Assembly: GCF_014193425.1 (NCBI RefSeq)
Contig: NZ_JACHZG010000001.1
Coordinates: forward strand, 3,348,001-3,412,000
Direction of reading: 5' to 3'
Length of the DNA stretch: 64,000 nt
Source: Microlunatus antarcticus
Lineage (GTDB): Bacteria > Actinomycetota > Actinomycetes > Propionibacteriales > Propionibacteriaceae
Shown: positions 9,384 through 18,094 of the stretch, in pieces
Numbering within the stretch: the first letter of the stretch is position 1
Layout of the letters: every line of letters starts with the position of its first letter
Notes under the pieces: generated by a model
Databases searched by the model: none
What the model was told of the DNA's origin: nothing
Seen by the model: only the letters and a program-made list of their open reading frames with translations
Made by a program: the position numbers and the translations under genes

Positions 9384-9496
9384 CTCGGAGGTCTCTTCCG
9401 CCAGCCTGAGGCTGACCGAGGACACCGGGTCCGGCGGACCCGAGGTCCGACGTTCCGTGCTGACGATGCCCACGCTTGGGGAGTACTCCCCTCCAG
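9384..9496 (-). promoter_or_regulatory. yybP-ykoY (Mn2+) riboswitch upstream of the terC-family gene
   Basis: Read on the minus strand, the leader begins with GGGGAGTACTCCCC (9478-9491), continues with the conserved CGTCAGCAC region and ends with GAGACC (9390-9395) after a GC-rich hairpin arm. The GGGGAGUA and GAGACC elements flanking a three-way-type fold are the hallmark of the manganese-sensing yybP-ykoY element. A -10-like CATACT (minus strand, 9512-9517) fits transcription starting just before it. The terC-family gene starts 46 bases after the element. Confidence 0.88.
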
Positions 9497-9544
9497 CCGC
9501 CCAGTATGGCAGCAGGAGCAGCGCCCGGCGAACCGCGCGCCTGC

Positions 9545-11650
9545 CTACCGGTTGGCCTCCACCATCTGCCGGAGCTCCTTCTTGAGCTCGGACACCTCGT
9601 CGCGGATCCGGGCGGCGGCCTCGAACTGCAGGTCGGCCGCGGCCACGTGCATCTGCTCGGTGAGCTGCTGCACGAGGTCGGCCAGCTCGCCCGCCGGCAG
9701 CCCGGCGAGCTTGCGCGCCTGCGCCGCGGACTCCATCCCCAGGCTCGGCACCGGCGACTTGCCCTTGCCCCGCTGCCGGCCGGCGCCGGACCCGGAGAGC
9801 AGCGAGTCGGTGTCCGCGTCCTCACGGGCGAGCATCTCGGTGATGTCGGCGATCTTCTTCTGCAGCGGCTGCGGGTCGATGCCGTGCTCGAGGTTGTACG
9901 CGACCTGGATGTCGCGGCGGCGGTTGGTCTCGTCGATCGCGGCGGCCATCGAGTCGGTGATCGAGTCGGCGTACATGTGCACCTCGCCCGACACGTTGCG
10001 CGCGGCGCGGCCGATGGTCTGGATCAGGCTCTTCGCGCTCCGGAGGAACCCCTCCTTGTCCGCGTCGAGGATCGAGACCAGCGACACCTCCGGCAGGTCG
10101 AGGCCCTCGCGCAGCAGGTTGATGCCGACCAGGACGTCGTACTCCCCCATCCGCAGCTCGCGCAGCAGGGCGATGCGCTGGAGCGTGTCGACCTCGGAGT
10201 GCAGGTAGCGCGTCCGCACCTTGTTCTCCAGCAGGTAGTCCGTCAGGTCCTCGGACATCTTCTTCGTCAGGGTCGTCACCAGGACGCGCTCGCCCCGCTC
10301 GGCCCGGATCCGGATCTCGGCGATCAGGTCGTCGATCTGGCCCGACGTCGGCTTGACCACCACCTGCGGGTCGACCAGCCCGGTCGGGCGGATGATCTGC
10401 TCGACGTAGCCGTCGCCCTTGGCCAGCTCGTAGTCCCCCGGCGTCGCGGACAGGTAGACGGTCTGCCCGATCCGCTCGGCGAACTCCTCGAAGCGCAGCG
10501 GCCGGTTGTCCATCGCGCTCGGCAGCCGGAAGCCGTGGTCCACCAGGGTCCGCTTGCGGGACATGTCTCCCTCGTACATCCCCCCGATCTGCGGGATGGT
10601 CACGTGGGACTCGTCGACGACGAGGAGGAAGTCCTCGGGGAAGTAGTCGAGCAGCGTGTTGGGCGGCGTGCCCGGCCCGCGGCCGTCCATGTGGCGGGAG
10701 TAGTTCTCGATGCCCGAGCAGCTGCCGATCTGACGCATCATCTCGATGTCGTAGCTGGTGCGCATCCGCAGGCGCTGGGACTCGAGCAGCTTGTGCTGGG
10801 CGTCCAGCTGGCCGAGCCGTTCCCCCAGCTCGGTCTCGATGTCCCGGATGGACCGCTCCATCCGCTCCGGACCGGCGATGTAGTGGCTGGCCGGGAAGAC
10901 GTAGATCTCCTGGTCCTCGGTCACCACCTCGCCCGTCACGGGGTGCAGCGTCGAGAGCCGCTCGATCTCGTCGCCGAAGAACTCGACCCGGACCGCCAGC
11001 TCCTCGTACATCGGGAACACCTCGAGGGTGTCGCCGCGCACCCGGAACGTGCCGCGCGTGCCCGCGAGGTCGTTGCGCGCGTACTGGATGCTCACGAGAC
11101 GGCGCAGCAGGGCGTCGCGGTCGACGTCCTCCCCGACCTTCAGGCGGACCATCCGGTCGACGTACTCCTGCGGGGTGCCCAGGCCGTAGATCGCCGACAC
11201 CGTCGCGACGACGATGACGTCGCGCCGCGTGAGCAGCGAGTTGGTCGCCGAGTGCCGCAGCCGCTCGACCTCTTCGTTGAGCGAGGAGTCCTTCTCGATG
11301 TAGGTGTCGCTCTGGGGGATGTACGCCTCGGGCTGGTAGTAGTCGTAGTACGAGACGAAGTACTCGACGGCGTTGTGCGGGAAGAACTGGCGCAGCTCGT
11401 TGGCGAACTGCGCGGCGAGCGTCTTGTTGGGCTGCATGACGAGCACGGGACGCTGCACGCGCTCGGTCAGCCAGCCCACCGTCGCCGTCTTGCCGGTGCC
11501 GGTCGCGCCGAGCAGCACCACGTCCTGCTCACCGGCCCGGATCCGTCGCTCGAGGTCCTCGATGGCGGTCGGCTGGTCGCCCGAGGGCTGGAAGCCCGCC
11601 TCCATCTTGAACGGCGCTACCGTGCGCTGGAGGTCGGTGATCGGACGCAT
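9545..11650 (-). CDS. uvrB: Excinuclease ABC subunit UvrB
   Basis: A 701-residue DNA damage-recognition helicase of nucleotide excision repair. Walker A GATGTGKT is at residues 48-55. The aromatic beta-hairpin [20 protein letters not shown] inserts into DNA. Helicase motif VVDESH follows, then [15 protein letters not shown] and QTIGRAARN. The C-terminal UVR motif ([20 protein letters not shown]) binds UvrC. Length and motif order are normal. It is the last gene of the minus-strand core block after coaE and the PrsW-like gene, separated from the lipoprotein-like gene by 189 bases of repeat-rich DNA. Confidence 0.98.
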   Translation of the reverse strand: MRPITDLQRTVAPFKMEAGFQPSGDQPTAIEDLERRIRAGEQDVVLLGATGTGKTATVGWLTERVQRPVLVMQPNKTLAAQFANELRQFFPHNAVEYFVSYYDYYQPEAYIPQSDTYIEKDSSLNEEVERLRHSATNSLLTRRDVIVVATVSAIYGLGTPQEYVDRMVRLKVGEDVDRDALLRRLVSIQYARNDLAGTRGTFRVRGDTLEVFPMYEELAVRVEFFGDEIERLSTLHPVTGEVVTEDQEIYVFPASHYIAGPERMERSIRDIETELGERLGQLDAQHKLLESQRLRMRTSYDIEMMRQIGSCSGIENYSRHMDGRGPGTPPNTLLDYFPEDFLLVVDESHVTIPQIGGMYEGDMSRKRTLVDHGFRLPSAMDNRPLRFEEFAERIGQTVYLSATPGDYELAKGDGYVEQIIRPTGLVDPQVVVKPTSGQIDDLIAEIRIRAERGERVLVTTLTKKMSEDLTDYLLENKVRTRYLHSEVDTLQRIALLRELRMGEYDVLVGINLLREGLDLPEVSLVSILDADKEGFLRSAKSLIQTIGRAARNVSGEVHMYADSITDSMAAAIDETNRRRDIQVAYNLEHGIDPQPLQKKIADITEMLAREDADTDSLLSGSGAGRQRGKGKSPVPSLGMESAAQARKLAGLPAGELADLVQQLTEQMHVAAADLQFEAAARIRDEVSELKKELRQMVEANR

Positions 11651-11714
11651 ACGTCGAGCGTACGCACGCCCTCCGACAGTTTTCTCCTCCTCGCGCCCGG
11701 GCTCCGCCTCAAGA

Positions 11715-11806
11715 CCCTGCCTTCCTCCCGCGCTCGCAAGGCCCTGGTCCGTGCCTCCGCCCCTTCGGCCGGTCGGGGCCTTGCTCGCTCGGTCGTCCAG
11801 GCAGGG
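11715..11806. repeat. Nested inverted repeats upstream of uvrB
   Basis: CCCTGCCT (11715-11722) is complementary to AGGCAGGG (11799-11806), and within it GCAAGGCCC (11736-11744) is complementary to GGGCCTTGC (11776-11784). The nested arrangement could form one long interrupted hairpin. It lies between the end of the PQG-repeat protein gene and the start of uvrB, so it may terminate the former. Confidence 0.5.
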
Positions 11807-11839
11807 CCCGGCTCCGCCCTTGCCGACGCTCGGAGGGGG

Positions 11840-12808
11840 TCAGCCGGCCGCCTGCGACTGCAGCATGCTCGCCGACATGGCGCCGAAGTCCTTGGCCAGC
11901 TGGTCCTGGTCCGCCGAGGCGGTGAAGGCGACCGTGCCGAGGACCGTGACGCCGTCGGAGCTGCGCACCGAGACGACCGTGACGAGCAGGAGCGAGCTCG
12001 ACCCCTGGCCGCTGCTGGCGGTGATCTGGGCCGAGCAGGTGGCCGCCGTCAGCTTCTCCGACCCGACGTCCGCCTTCTTGGGCTCGGAGAACTTGCCGCC
12101 GCCCTCGCTCCCCGCGAGCTGCTTGTGCCAGGCCGTGCAGACCTGGCTCGGGTTGGTGCCCGTGTCGAGCTTGGCGGTCTGGCCGATGAAGACGTTCTTG
12201 CCGTCGGTCAGCTGGGCCAGCGACGCCGTCTGCTTGCGCACGTCCCAGCCGTCGGCCGGCACGAGGGTGACGTCGTTGCCGAGGTCGATGGCTGCGCCGT
12301 TGCCGCCGCCGCCCGGCGTCGACCCGCCCGACGGCTCGCTGCTCGGCGAGGACGAGGGGGTCGGGTCGGCGGACGGCTCGTCCGGCGGCGGGGTCTGCGG
12401 ACCGGGCGTGATGGTCGTGTCCGGCACGTCCTTGTCGCCCGAGCTGAGGCCGATGGCGATGCCGCCGATGGCCACGAGCGCGACGATGGCCGCGACCACG
12501 ATCCCGATGATCAGCAGCGGGCTCTTCTTGGTCGGGCCGCCCGTCGGGCCCGACGGCCGGTAGCCGGGCTGACCACCCGGCCCCTGGGGCGGGTAGCCGC
12601 CCTGCCCGGGCTGACCCCCGTACGGCTGTCCCCCCTGCTGCGGGTACCCCGGCTGGGCGTACCCCTGCTGCGGGTAGCCCGGCTGCGGATACCCCTGCGC
12701 CGGGTAGCCCTGCTGGCCCGGCTGCTGGGGGTAGCCCGGCTGCTGCGGGTAGCCGGGCTGGTACGACGGCTGCCCCTGGTCGGGGCGCGGTCCCTGGGAC
12801 TCGCTCAT
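11840..12808 (-). CDS. PQG/Tyr-repeat membrane-anchored protein of unknown function
   Basis: A 322-residue protein not assigned to a named family. Residues 1-95 are cytoplasmic low complexity built from PGYPQQ-type repeats; one transmembrane helix follows ([20 protein letters not shown]); then a Ser/Pro/Gly/Asp-rich linker and an extracellular domain of about 180 residues with two cysteines (CTAWH and ATCSA) that could form a disulfide. Such Pro-Gln-Gly-Tyr N-termini are common in actinobacterial cell-surface proteins. ATG 12808 lies in an ATGA overlap with the PrsW-like gene stop, so the two are coupled. A larger open frame up to 13657 runs antisense-like through the PrsW gene in another frame and is not used. 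Confidence 0.85.
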   Translation of the reverse strand: MSESQGPRPDQGQPSYQPGYPQQPGYPQQPGQQGYPAQGYPQPGYPQQGYAQPGYPQQGGQPYGGQPGQGGYPPQGPGGQPGYRPSGPTGGPTKKSPLLIIGIVVAAIVALVAIGGIAIGLSSGDKDVPDTTITPGPQTPPPDEPSADPTPSSSPSSEPSGGSTPGGGGNGAAIDLGNDVTLVPADGWDVRKQTASLAQLTDGKNVFIGQTAKLDTGTNPSQVCTAWHKQLAGSEGGGKFSEPKKADVGSEKLTAATCSAQITASSGQGSSSLLLVTVVSVRSSDGVTVLGTVAFTASADQDQLAKDFGAMSASMLQSQAAG

Positions 12809-14058
12809 GCCTGCTCCTCCCCGTCGTGGCTGGTTCGCGGCAGGGCCACGGTCTCCTCGCCCGGCGTCGGGCCGGGGGTCGGGCCGGACGTCGCGGCGGT
12901 GGCCGCGACCTTCGGCCGGGGGGCGTTCGTGGTGGCCGCGAGGGCCGTGCCGCAGGCGGCGCAGAACGCGGCCCCGGGCTGCAGCGGCATCTCGCACTGC
13001 GCGCAGTGGACGAGCTCGCCGTCGGGTCCGACGCCGGCCCCCCGGGCGTGGTGCTCGAGGGCGGCCTCCATCAGGCCCGTGTGGAGGACGACCCGCAGCC
13101 GCAGGATCAGGATGGCCAGGATGAACAGACCCCACAGGATGCTCAGCAGCACCCCGAGGGTGGCGCTGCCGACGAAGGAGAAGAGGTACGTGCCCGCCTG
13201 GTAGGCGATGTTCGCGACGACCGCGAGCACGACCGCTCGGAGGTAGCGCGGCGTGAGGCCGTCGTAGCCGCGGCCCAGGCCGGAGAACTCGGCGCAGGCG
13301 AGCCCGGTCGCGGTCCCCATCAGGAGCGGCTTGACGAAGCCCTCGAGGAAGATCAGCGAGACCCACAGACCTGGGTCGGCGTCCTGCAGGCCACCGGTCA
13401 GCAGCGCCCAGTGCCGCACGAGGGTGTCGAAGGTGGCGTACGCGACGCCGCTGATGACCCCGAAGGTCAGACCGTCCATGAGGTCGTCGAACTGCGGGCG
13501 GCTGGCCAGGAGGACGGGACCGACCTGGCGGATCGCCTCGCCGACCACGGGCACCAGCACGGCGACCAGCAGGAACGTCCCCAGCGTGGGGGCGCCGTTG
13601 CCGGTGCCGTCGAAGGACGGCGTGGCGAACGGGACCGGCCCGCGCAGCCAGGTCCACAGGATCGTCCAGACCAGGGCCAGCGCCCCGGTGAGGCCGAAGG
13701 CGAGGCCGGTGACCGGGAGCGGTTCGTCCTCCCAGAGGTTCACGTCGTACATGTAGACGATGTAGACGATCGGGACGGCGAAGGCCGCGACGAGCACGGC
13801 GATCGGCATCGCCCCGAAGATCGCCGCCACGAGCGCGACGACGAGGGCGAACGTCAGCGCGATCCGGTACGTCTGCGGTCGCTGCCCCGAGCCGCGCGGC
13901 ATGATCGACGAGACGAGCGCGAACGAGGCCACCGGCTCGTCGGGCTTCGCGGCGAACGACCGTCGGCGGGCCGTGTCACCGGTCCGGCGGTCGGAGCCGC
14001 ACTCCGGGCAGAAGTGGGCGGTGCCCGGGATCTGCGCGTGGCAGCGGGGGCATTCCAT
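12805..14058 (-). CDS. PrsW-like membrane protein with two zinc ribbons; protease motifs degenerate
   Basis: A 417-residue polytopic membrane protein framed by two zinc ribbons: C3-x2-C6 with C17-x2-C20 at the N-terminus and CAQC...CAAC near the C-terminus. Between them are about eight hydrophobic helices with the PrsW-type pattern [18 protein letters not shown] and a following amphipathic helix. Active PrsW proteases carry a Glu-Glu-x3-Lys type motif and a conserved His; here the first motif reads GEAIRQ and the His region reads VKPLLMG. I infer a non-proteolytic or altered-function member. It is coupled to the downstream PQG-repeat protein gene and follows coaE with a 97-base gap. Confidence 0.82.
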   Translation of the reverse strand: MECPRCHAQIPGTAHFCPECGSDRRTGDTARRRSFAAKPDEPVASFALVSSIMPRGSGQRPQTYRIALTFALVVALVAAIFGAMPIAVLVAAFAVPIVYIVYMYDVNLWEDEPLPVTGLAFGLTGALALVWTILWTWLRGPVPFATPSFDGTGNGAPTLGTFLLVAVLVPVVGEAIRQVGPVLLASRPQFDDLMDGLTFGVISGVAYATFDTLVRHWALLTGGLQDADPGLWVSLIFLEGFVKPLLMGTATGLACAEFSGLGRGYDGLTPRYLRAVVLAVVANIAYQAGTYLFSFVGSATLGVLLSILWGLFILAILILRLRVVLHTGLMEAALEHHARGAGVGPDGELVHCAQCEMPLQPGAAFCAACGTALAATTNAPRPKVAATAATSGPTPGPTPGEETVALPRTSHDGEEQA

Positions 14059-14155
14059 CAGGGGTCCTCCTCGGCCTGACCCGGACCCGGGTCGTCGGCG
14101 TGACGCCGGGCACAGATCCCGACCGGCTCGGCACGGAGTATCGCAGCCCGGGGAG

Positions 14156-14770
14156 TCAGCGCGGGCCTATTCGGGCCCAGAGCTCCTCGACGTGTCGGAC
14201 GAGGTCGTCGCGGTCGCCGGCGTTGTCCAGCACCACGTCCGCCGCCGCCAGGCGTGCGGCCCGGGTGGCCTGCGCGGCGATCCGCGCGTCGGCCTCCGCC
14301 TCGGCGAGACCGCCGCGGGCCAGCAGCCGTGCCCGCTGCACGTCCTCCGGCACGTCGACGACCACCACCAGGTCGAAGGCGTCGGCCTGACCCGTCTCGA
14401 CCAGCAACGGGATGACGTGGACGACGGCCTGGCCGGGCTGCGCGCCGGCTTCGAGCTCGGCCGCGCGGGCCCGGACGGCGGGGTGGACCACGGCCTCGAG
14501 GTCGCGACGGGCCGACCCCGCCGCGTCGCCGGAGAACACGAGCCGCCCGAGTGCGGCGCGGTCCAGCCGGCCGTCAGGGGTGAGGACGGTGGGCCCGAAC
14601 CGGTCGACGACGGCCGCGAGCCCCGGCGTCCCGGGCTCCACGACCTCGCGGGCCAGCACGTCGGCGTCGACGACCAGCGCGCCCCGTTCCTCGAGGAGGG
14701 TCGCCACGGTGCTCTTGCCGGACGCGATCCCGCCGGTGAGTCCGATGCGTCGCGCGCGGGCCGCCGTCAT
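14156..14770 (-). CDS. coaE: Dephospho-CoA kinase
   Basis: A 204-residue P-loop kinase catalysing the last step of coenzyme A synthesis: dephospho-CoA plus ATP to CoA. The P-loop GLTGGIASGKST spans residues 10-21. Then come the VDADVLAREVV segment that binds the nucleoside, the lid-type region HPAVRARA and the C-terminal ADVVLDNAG pattern. Length is normal; it lacks the extra DUF domain fused to mycobacterial CoaE. It lies downstream of rpsA as in other actinomycetes, behind the rpsA terminator. Confidence 0.96.
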   Translation of the reverse strand: MTAARARRIGLTGGIASGKSTVATLLEERGALVVDADVLAREVVEPGTPGLAAVVDRFGPTVLTPDGRLDRAALGRLVFSGDAAGSARRDLEAVVHPAVRARAAELEAGAQPGQAVVHVIPLLVETGQADAFDLVVVVDVPEDVQRARLLARGGLAEAEADARIAAQATRAARLAAADVVLDNAGDRDDLVRHVEELWARIGPR

Positions 14771-15079
14771 GAGCCTCAGCGTAGGGAGACGGGCCGGGCC
14801 CTCCCCCGGGGGTGGGAGGGCCCGCGTCCGGCCGCGCCGCCCGGCTGGGGGAACACCGCGGCGCGGCTCGCCGGCACGTCTCGCTGATCGCCGTGATCCG
14901 ACCTGCCCACGAGCGGCCCGGATCCTGGGCGTTCCCCCACGGTTCGTGACGGCTCTTGCGACCGGATTGCTCCGGAACCCAATTTAATGGTCAAGGACGT
15001 GGCGCTGTCGCCCGAGAACGCAGCAGGCCCCGCTCCGACGAGTCGGAGCGGGGCCTGCTGACGTGTCCTACCGGGTGGG
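14771..15079. other. rpsA-coaE intergenic region
   Basis: This 309-base gap contains the rpsA terminator (15021-15060) and, nearer coaE, a hairpin pairing CGGGCCCTCCC (14795-14805) with GGGAGGGCCCG (14814-14824). A short AT-richer patch near 14975-14990 (CCAATTTAATGG) may hold the coaE promoter. No gene is seen. Confidence 0.6.
15021..15060 (-). terminator. Terminator after rpsA
   Basis: A perfect 18-bp stem (15021-15038 with 15043-15060) around loop CGAG. It lies 20 bases past the rpsA stop on the minus strand; no T-run. Confidence 0.88.
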
Positions 15080-16573
15080 TCAGGCGTTCCCGGTCAGCTT
15101 CTCGCGGAGCGCCTGGAGCGCCTCGTCCGAAGCCAGCGAACCCTCCGGTGCGGCCGGCGCGGAAGGAGCGGCGGTGCCGTCCTCCTCGCTGGTCGCGGCC
15201 GAGGTGCTCGTCGAGGACGAGTAGGTCGACGGGGCCGCAGCGGCGCTGGCGCCCTCCTCGGCCTCCACGACCTGCTTCTTGTGCGCCTCGAAGCGGGCGT
15301 GAGCCTCGGCGTACTGGGCCTCCCAGGCCGCGCGCTGCTCGTCGTAGCCCTCGAGCCACTCGCCCGTCTCGGAGTCGAAGCCCTCCGGGTACAGGTAGTT
15401 GCCCTCGGCGTCGTACGACGCCGTCATGCCGTAGAGCGTCGGGTCGAACTCCTCGGAGTTGATGTCGACGCCCTCGTTGGCCTGCTTGAGCGACAGCGAG
15501 ATGCGACGACGCTCGAGGTCGATGTCGATGATCTTGACGAGCACGCTGTCGTTGACCTGCACGACCTGCTCGGGGATCTCGACGTGACGCTCGGCGAGCT
15601 CGGACACGTGGACCAGGCCCTCGATGCCCTCCTCCACCCGGACGAACGCACCGAAGGGCACCAGCTTGGTGACCTTGCCCGGCACGATCTGACCGATCTG
15701 GTGGGTGCGGGCGAACGCCTGCCACGGGTCTTCCTTGGTCGCCTTCAGCGACAGGGAGACGCGCTCGCGGTCCATGTCGACGTCGAGGACCTCGACGGTG
15801 ACCTCCTGGCCGACCTCGACGACCTCGGACGGGTGGTCGATGTGCTTCCAGGACAGCTCCGACACGTGCACGAGGCCGTCGACGCCACCGAGGTCCACGA
15901 AGGCACCGAAGTTGACGATCGAGGACACGACACCCTTGCGGATCTGGCCCTTCTGCAGCTGCGTGAGGAAGTTCTGGCGCACCTCGGACTGCGTCTGCTC
16001 GAGCCACGCGCGGCGGGACAGGACCACGTTGTTGCGGTTCTTGTCCAGCTCGATGATCTTGGCCTCGAGCTCCATGCCGACGTACGGCTGCAGGTCGCGG
16101 ACGCGGCGCATCTCGACCAAGGACGCGGGCAGGAAGCCGCGCAGGCCGATGTCGATGATGAGGCCACCCTTGACGACCTCGATGACGGAGCCGGTGACGA
16201 CGCCGTCCTCTTCCTTGATCTTCTCGATCGTGCCCCAGGCGCGCTCGTACTGAGCCCGCTTCTTGGACAGGATCAGACGACCCTCCTTGTCCTCCTTCTG
16301 CTGGACGAGGGCCTCGACCTCGTCGCCGACGGAGACCACGTCGAACGGGTCCACGTCGTGCTTGATGGAGAGCTCTTTGGAGGGGATGACCCCTTCGGTC
16401 TTGTAACCGATGTCGAGCAGGACCTCGTCCCGGTCGACCTTGACGACGATGCCGCTGACGATGTCACCGTCGTTGAAGTACTTGATGGTCGCGTCGATGG
16501 CGGCGAGGAAGGCCTCGTCCGACTCGAAGTCGTTGATCGCGACCTGGGGAGGAGCCTCGAGAGAGGACGTCAT
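15080..16573 (-). CDS. rpsA: 30S ribosomal protein S1
   Basis: A 497-residue RNA-binding ribosomal protein with four tandem S1 OB-fold domains: an N-terminal one containing GIVVKVDRDEVLLDIG, a second containing GLIIDIGLRGFLPASLV, a third with VNFGAFVDLGGVDGLVHVSELSW and a fourth with VPFGAFVRVEEGIEGLVHVSEL (quoted in part). The C-terminal about 100 residues are acidic and Ala/Ser-rich, as usual in actinobacteria. ATG 16573 begins the known MTSSLEAPPQ N-terminus; an open frame continuing upstream to 17056 crosses the promoter and is ignored. It recruits mRNA to the 30S subunit. Confidence 0.97.
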   Translation of the reverse strand: MTSSLEAPPQVAINDFESDEAFLAAIDATIKYFNDGDIVSGIVVKVDRDEVLLDIGYKTEGVIPSKELSIKHDVDPFDVVSVGDEVEALVQQKEDKEGRLILSKKRAQYERAWGTIEKIKEEDGVVTGSVIEVVKGGLIIDIGLRGFLPASLVEMRRVRDLQPYVGMELEAKIIELDKNRNNVVLSRRAWLEQTQSEVRQNFLTQLQKGQIRKGVVSSIVNFGAFVDLGGVDGLVHVSELSWKHIDHPSEVVEVGQEVTVEVLDVDMDRERVSLSLKATKEDPWQAFARTHQIGQIVPGKVTKLVPFGAFVRVEEGIEGLVHVSELAERHVEIPEQVVQVNDSVLVKIIDIDLERRRISLSLKQANEGVDINSEEFDPTLYGMTASYDAEGNYLYPEGFDSETGEWLEGYDEQRAAWEAQYAEAHARFEAHKKQVVEAEEGASAAAAPSTYSSSTSTSAATSEEDGTAAPSAPAAPEGSLASDEALQALREKLTGNA

Positions 16574-16883
16574 GTAGTAGGTGCTCCGGATGGTGGATGA
16601 GTGGTGTGTGGTGCACTGCGGCCCGCTCCGTACTGCAGAACGAAGCTGCTCAGCGCTGTGATGAACAACGCCGGACGACCACCATCTGATTCCGTACGAG
16701 CGTGACCTGCTACGTCCGAGGTAACGCAGGCCACAGCGACACCCGAGGCTACCTGGGCCCCGCGAGGGGGTCAATCCCGTGGAGGTCGTGAGACGCCCCC
16801 CGTCGGCGCGCCTCGCGCTCCCGGCCCACGGGCGTGACGGATCGGTCGGTAACGCTGGAGCACCCGCGCGCGATGGACGGGGT
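16574..16883. other. Divergent rpsA / GH8 intergenic region
   Basis: It holds the rpsA promoter and a leader of about 165 bases. Nothing gene-like is supported; an in-frame ATG at 16779 that would lengthen the GH8 protein falls beside the rpsA -35 box. Confidence 0.6.
16746..16774 (-). promoter_or_regulatory. rpsA promoter (sigma70/HrdB type)
   Basis: On the minus strand TTGACC (16769-16774) and TAGCCT (16746-16751) are separated by exactly 17 bases, a near-consensus housekeeping promoter. Transcription would start near 16739, giving a leader of about 165 bases before the S1 ATG. Confidence 0.85.
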
Positions 16884-18017
16884 GTGGAGACCCCTGGCAG
16901 GACCCGTCCGCGCCGGCCTCCGGGGGTCACGGCGCTCGTCGGGCTGGTGCTCCTGCTGCTGGCGGCGACCGGGCTGACGGGGTGCGGTGCGGGCGCGCCC
17001 GGTTCTGCGGCACCCGGCCCGGGGCTCACGGACCCGTCGGCCGCGTTCCTGAGCACCTACGTCGACCCCGACGGCCGCGTCGTCCGACGTGACCAGGCGG
17101 GCGACACGGTCAGCGAGGGGCAGGCGTACGCGATGCTCGTCGCCGTCGGTTCCGGGGACGGGGACACGTTCCGGAAGGTGTGGGGCTGGACGCGGGAGCA
17201 CCTCCTCCGCCCCGACGGCACGCTGAGCTGGCAGTGGGCCGACGGCAGCGTGGTCGACGCGTCGTCGGCCGCGGACGCCGACCTCGACGCCGCACGGGCG
17301 CTCGTCCTGGCGGGGCGGACCTTCGGCGACCTGGACCTGCTCGCTGATGGGCTGAAGCTCGGCCAGGCGGTCCTCGACGTGGAGACCGTCCCGACCTCGG
17401 CGGGGCGCGTGCTGACCGCCGGCAGCTGGGCCACCGGCGAGCCGTGGGCCTTCAACCCGAGCTACGCCTCGCCCGCGGCGTACGCCGTGCTCGGCGACGC
17501 GTCGGGCGACTCCCGGTGGGCCGAGCTGGCGGCCGGGAGCCGGGCCGTGAACGCCCGGCTGCTGGAGCAGGTCGACCTGCCGCCGGACTGGGCCCAGGTC
17601 CACGCCGACGGTCACGTCGACCCGATGCCGGGAGCGGCCGGCCACGGCGGGCAGGGCGTCCGCTACGGCTACGACGCGACCCGCTTCCCGCTGCGGTACG
17701 CCGAGTCCTGCACGCCGGAGGACCGGTCCCTGGCCGCCCGGCTGGTCCCCGCGCTGGAGCAGAGCCCCGGCTCGGCCGCGGAACGCGACCTGGGTGGCCG
17801 GCCGCTCACGTCGGACCGGTCGGTGGTCGGCCTCGAGGGTGAGGCCGCCGCGCTGGCCGCGGCCGGCGACGTCGCGGGGGCACGGGACCGGATGGCGCAG
17901 GCCGTGACCCTGCAGCAGCAGACCCCCACCTACTACGGCGGAGCCTGGGCCGCGCTCGGCCCGGCGTTCCTCACCAGCACCGTCCTCGGCGGCTGCGCCC
18001 CCCTCCCCGCGGCCTGA
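16884..18017 (+). CDS. Secreted glycoside hydrolase family 8 lipoprotein
   Basis: A 377-residue protein from GTG 16884; ATG 16779 would add 35 residues before an otherwise normal signal, so the shorter start is preferred. Basic RTRPRR, a hydrophobic helix and LTGC give a lipoprotein signal with Cys34. The mature part matches GH8 (endoglucanase/chitosanase-type): SEGQAYAMLVAV holds the putative acid Glu, VWGWTREHL follows, and DADLDAARALVLAG holds the putative base region. It cleaves beta-1,4 glycans at the cell surface; cellulose, chitosan or xylan cannot be distinguished. It has no carbohydrate-binding module and is a single gene divergent from rpsA. Confidence 0.85.
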   Translation: METPGRTRPRRPPGVTALVGLVLLLLAATGLTGCGAGAPGSAAPGPGLTDPSAAFLSTYVDPDGRVVRRDQAGDTVSEGQAYAMLVAVGSGDGDTFRKVWGWTREHLLRPDGTLSWQWADGSVVDASSAADADLDAARALVLAGRTFGDLDLLADGLKLGQAVLDVETVPTSAGRVLTAGSWATGEPWAFNPSYASPAAYAVLGDASGDSRWAELAAGSRAVNARLLEQVDLPPDWAQVHADGHVDPMPGAAGHGGQGVRYGYDATRFPLRYAESCTPEDRSLAARLVPALEQSPGSAAERDLGGRPLTSDRSVVGLEGEAAALAAAGDVAGARDRMAQAVTLQQQTPTYYGGAWAALGPAFLTSTVLGGCAPLPAA

Positions 18018-18094
18018 CCGACGACCTCGTCGGCGTGCAGGAGTGGACCTGGCTCCACTCCCACGCGCCGTCCGACGTGGCAGCATCTCGGCAG

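Noticed and set aside
11651-11690. SOS (LexA) box before uvrB
   Set aside because: GAGCGTACGCACGC has only weak similarity to CGAAC-N4-GTTCG; not enough to call.
16574-17056. Upstream extension of the S1 reading frame
   Set aside because: It crosses the near-consensus rpsA promoter, and the known S1 N-terminus begins at 16573.
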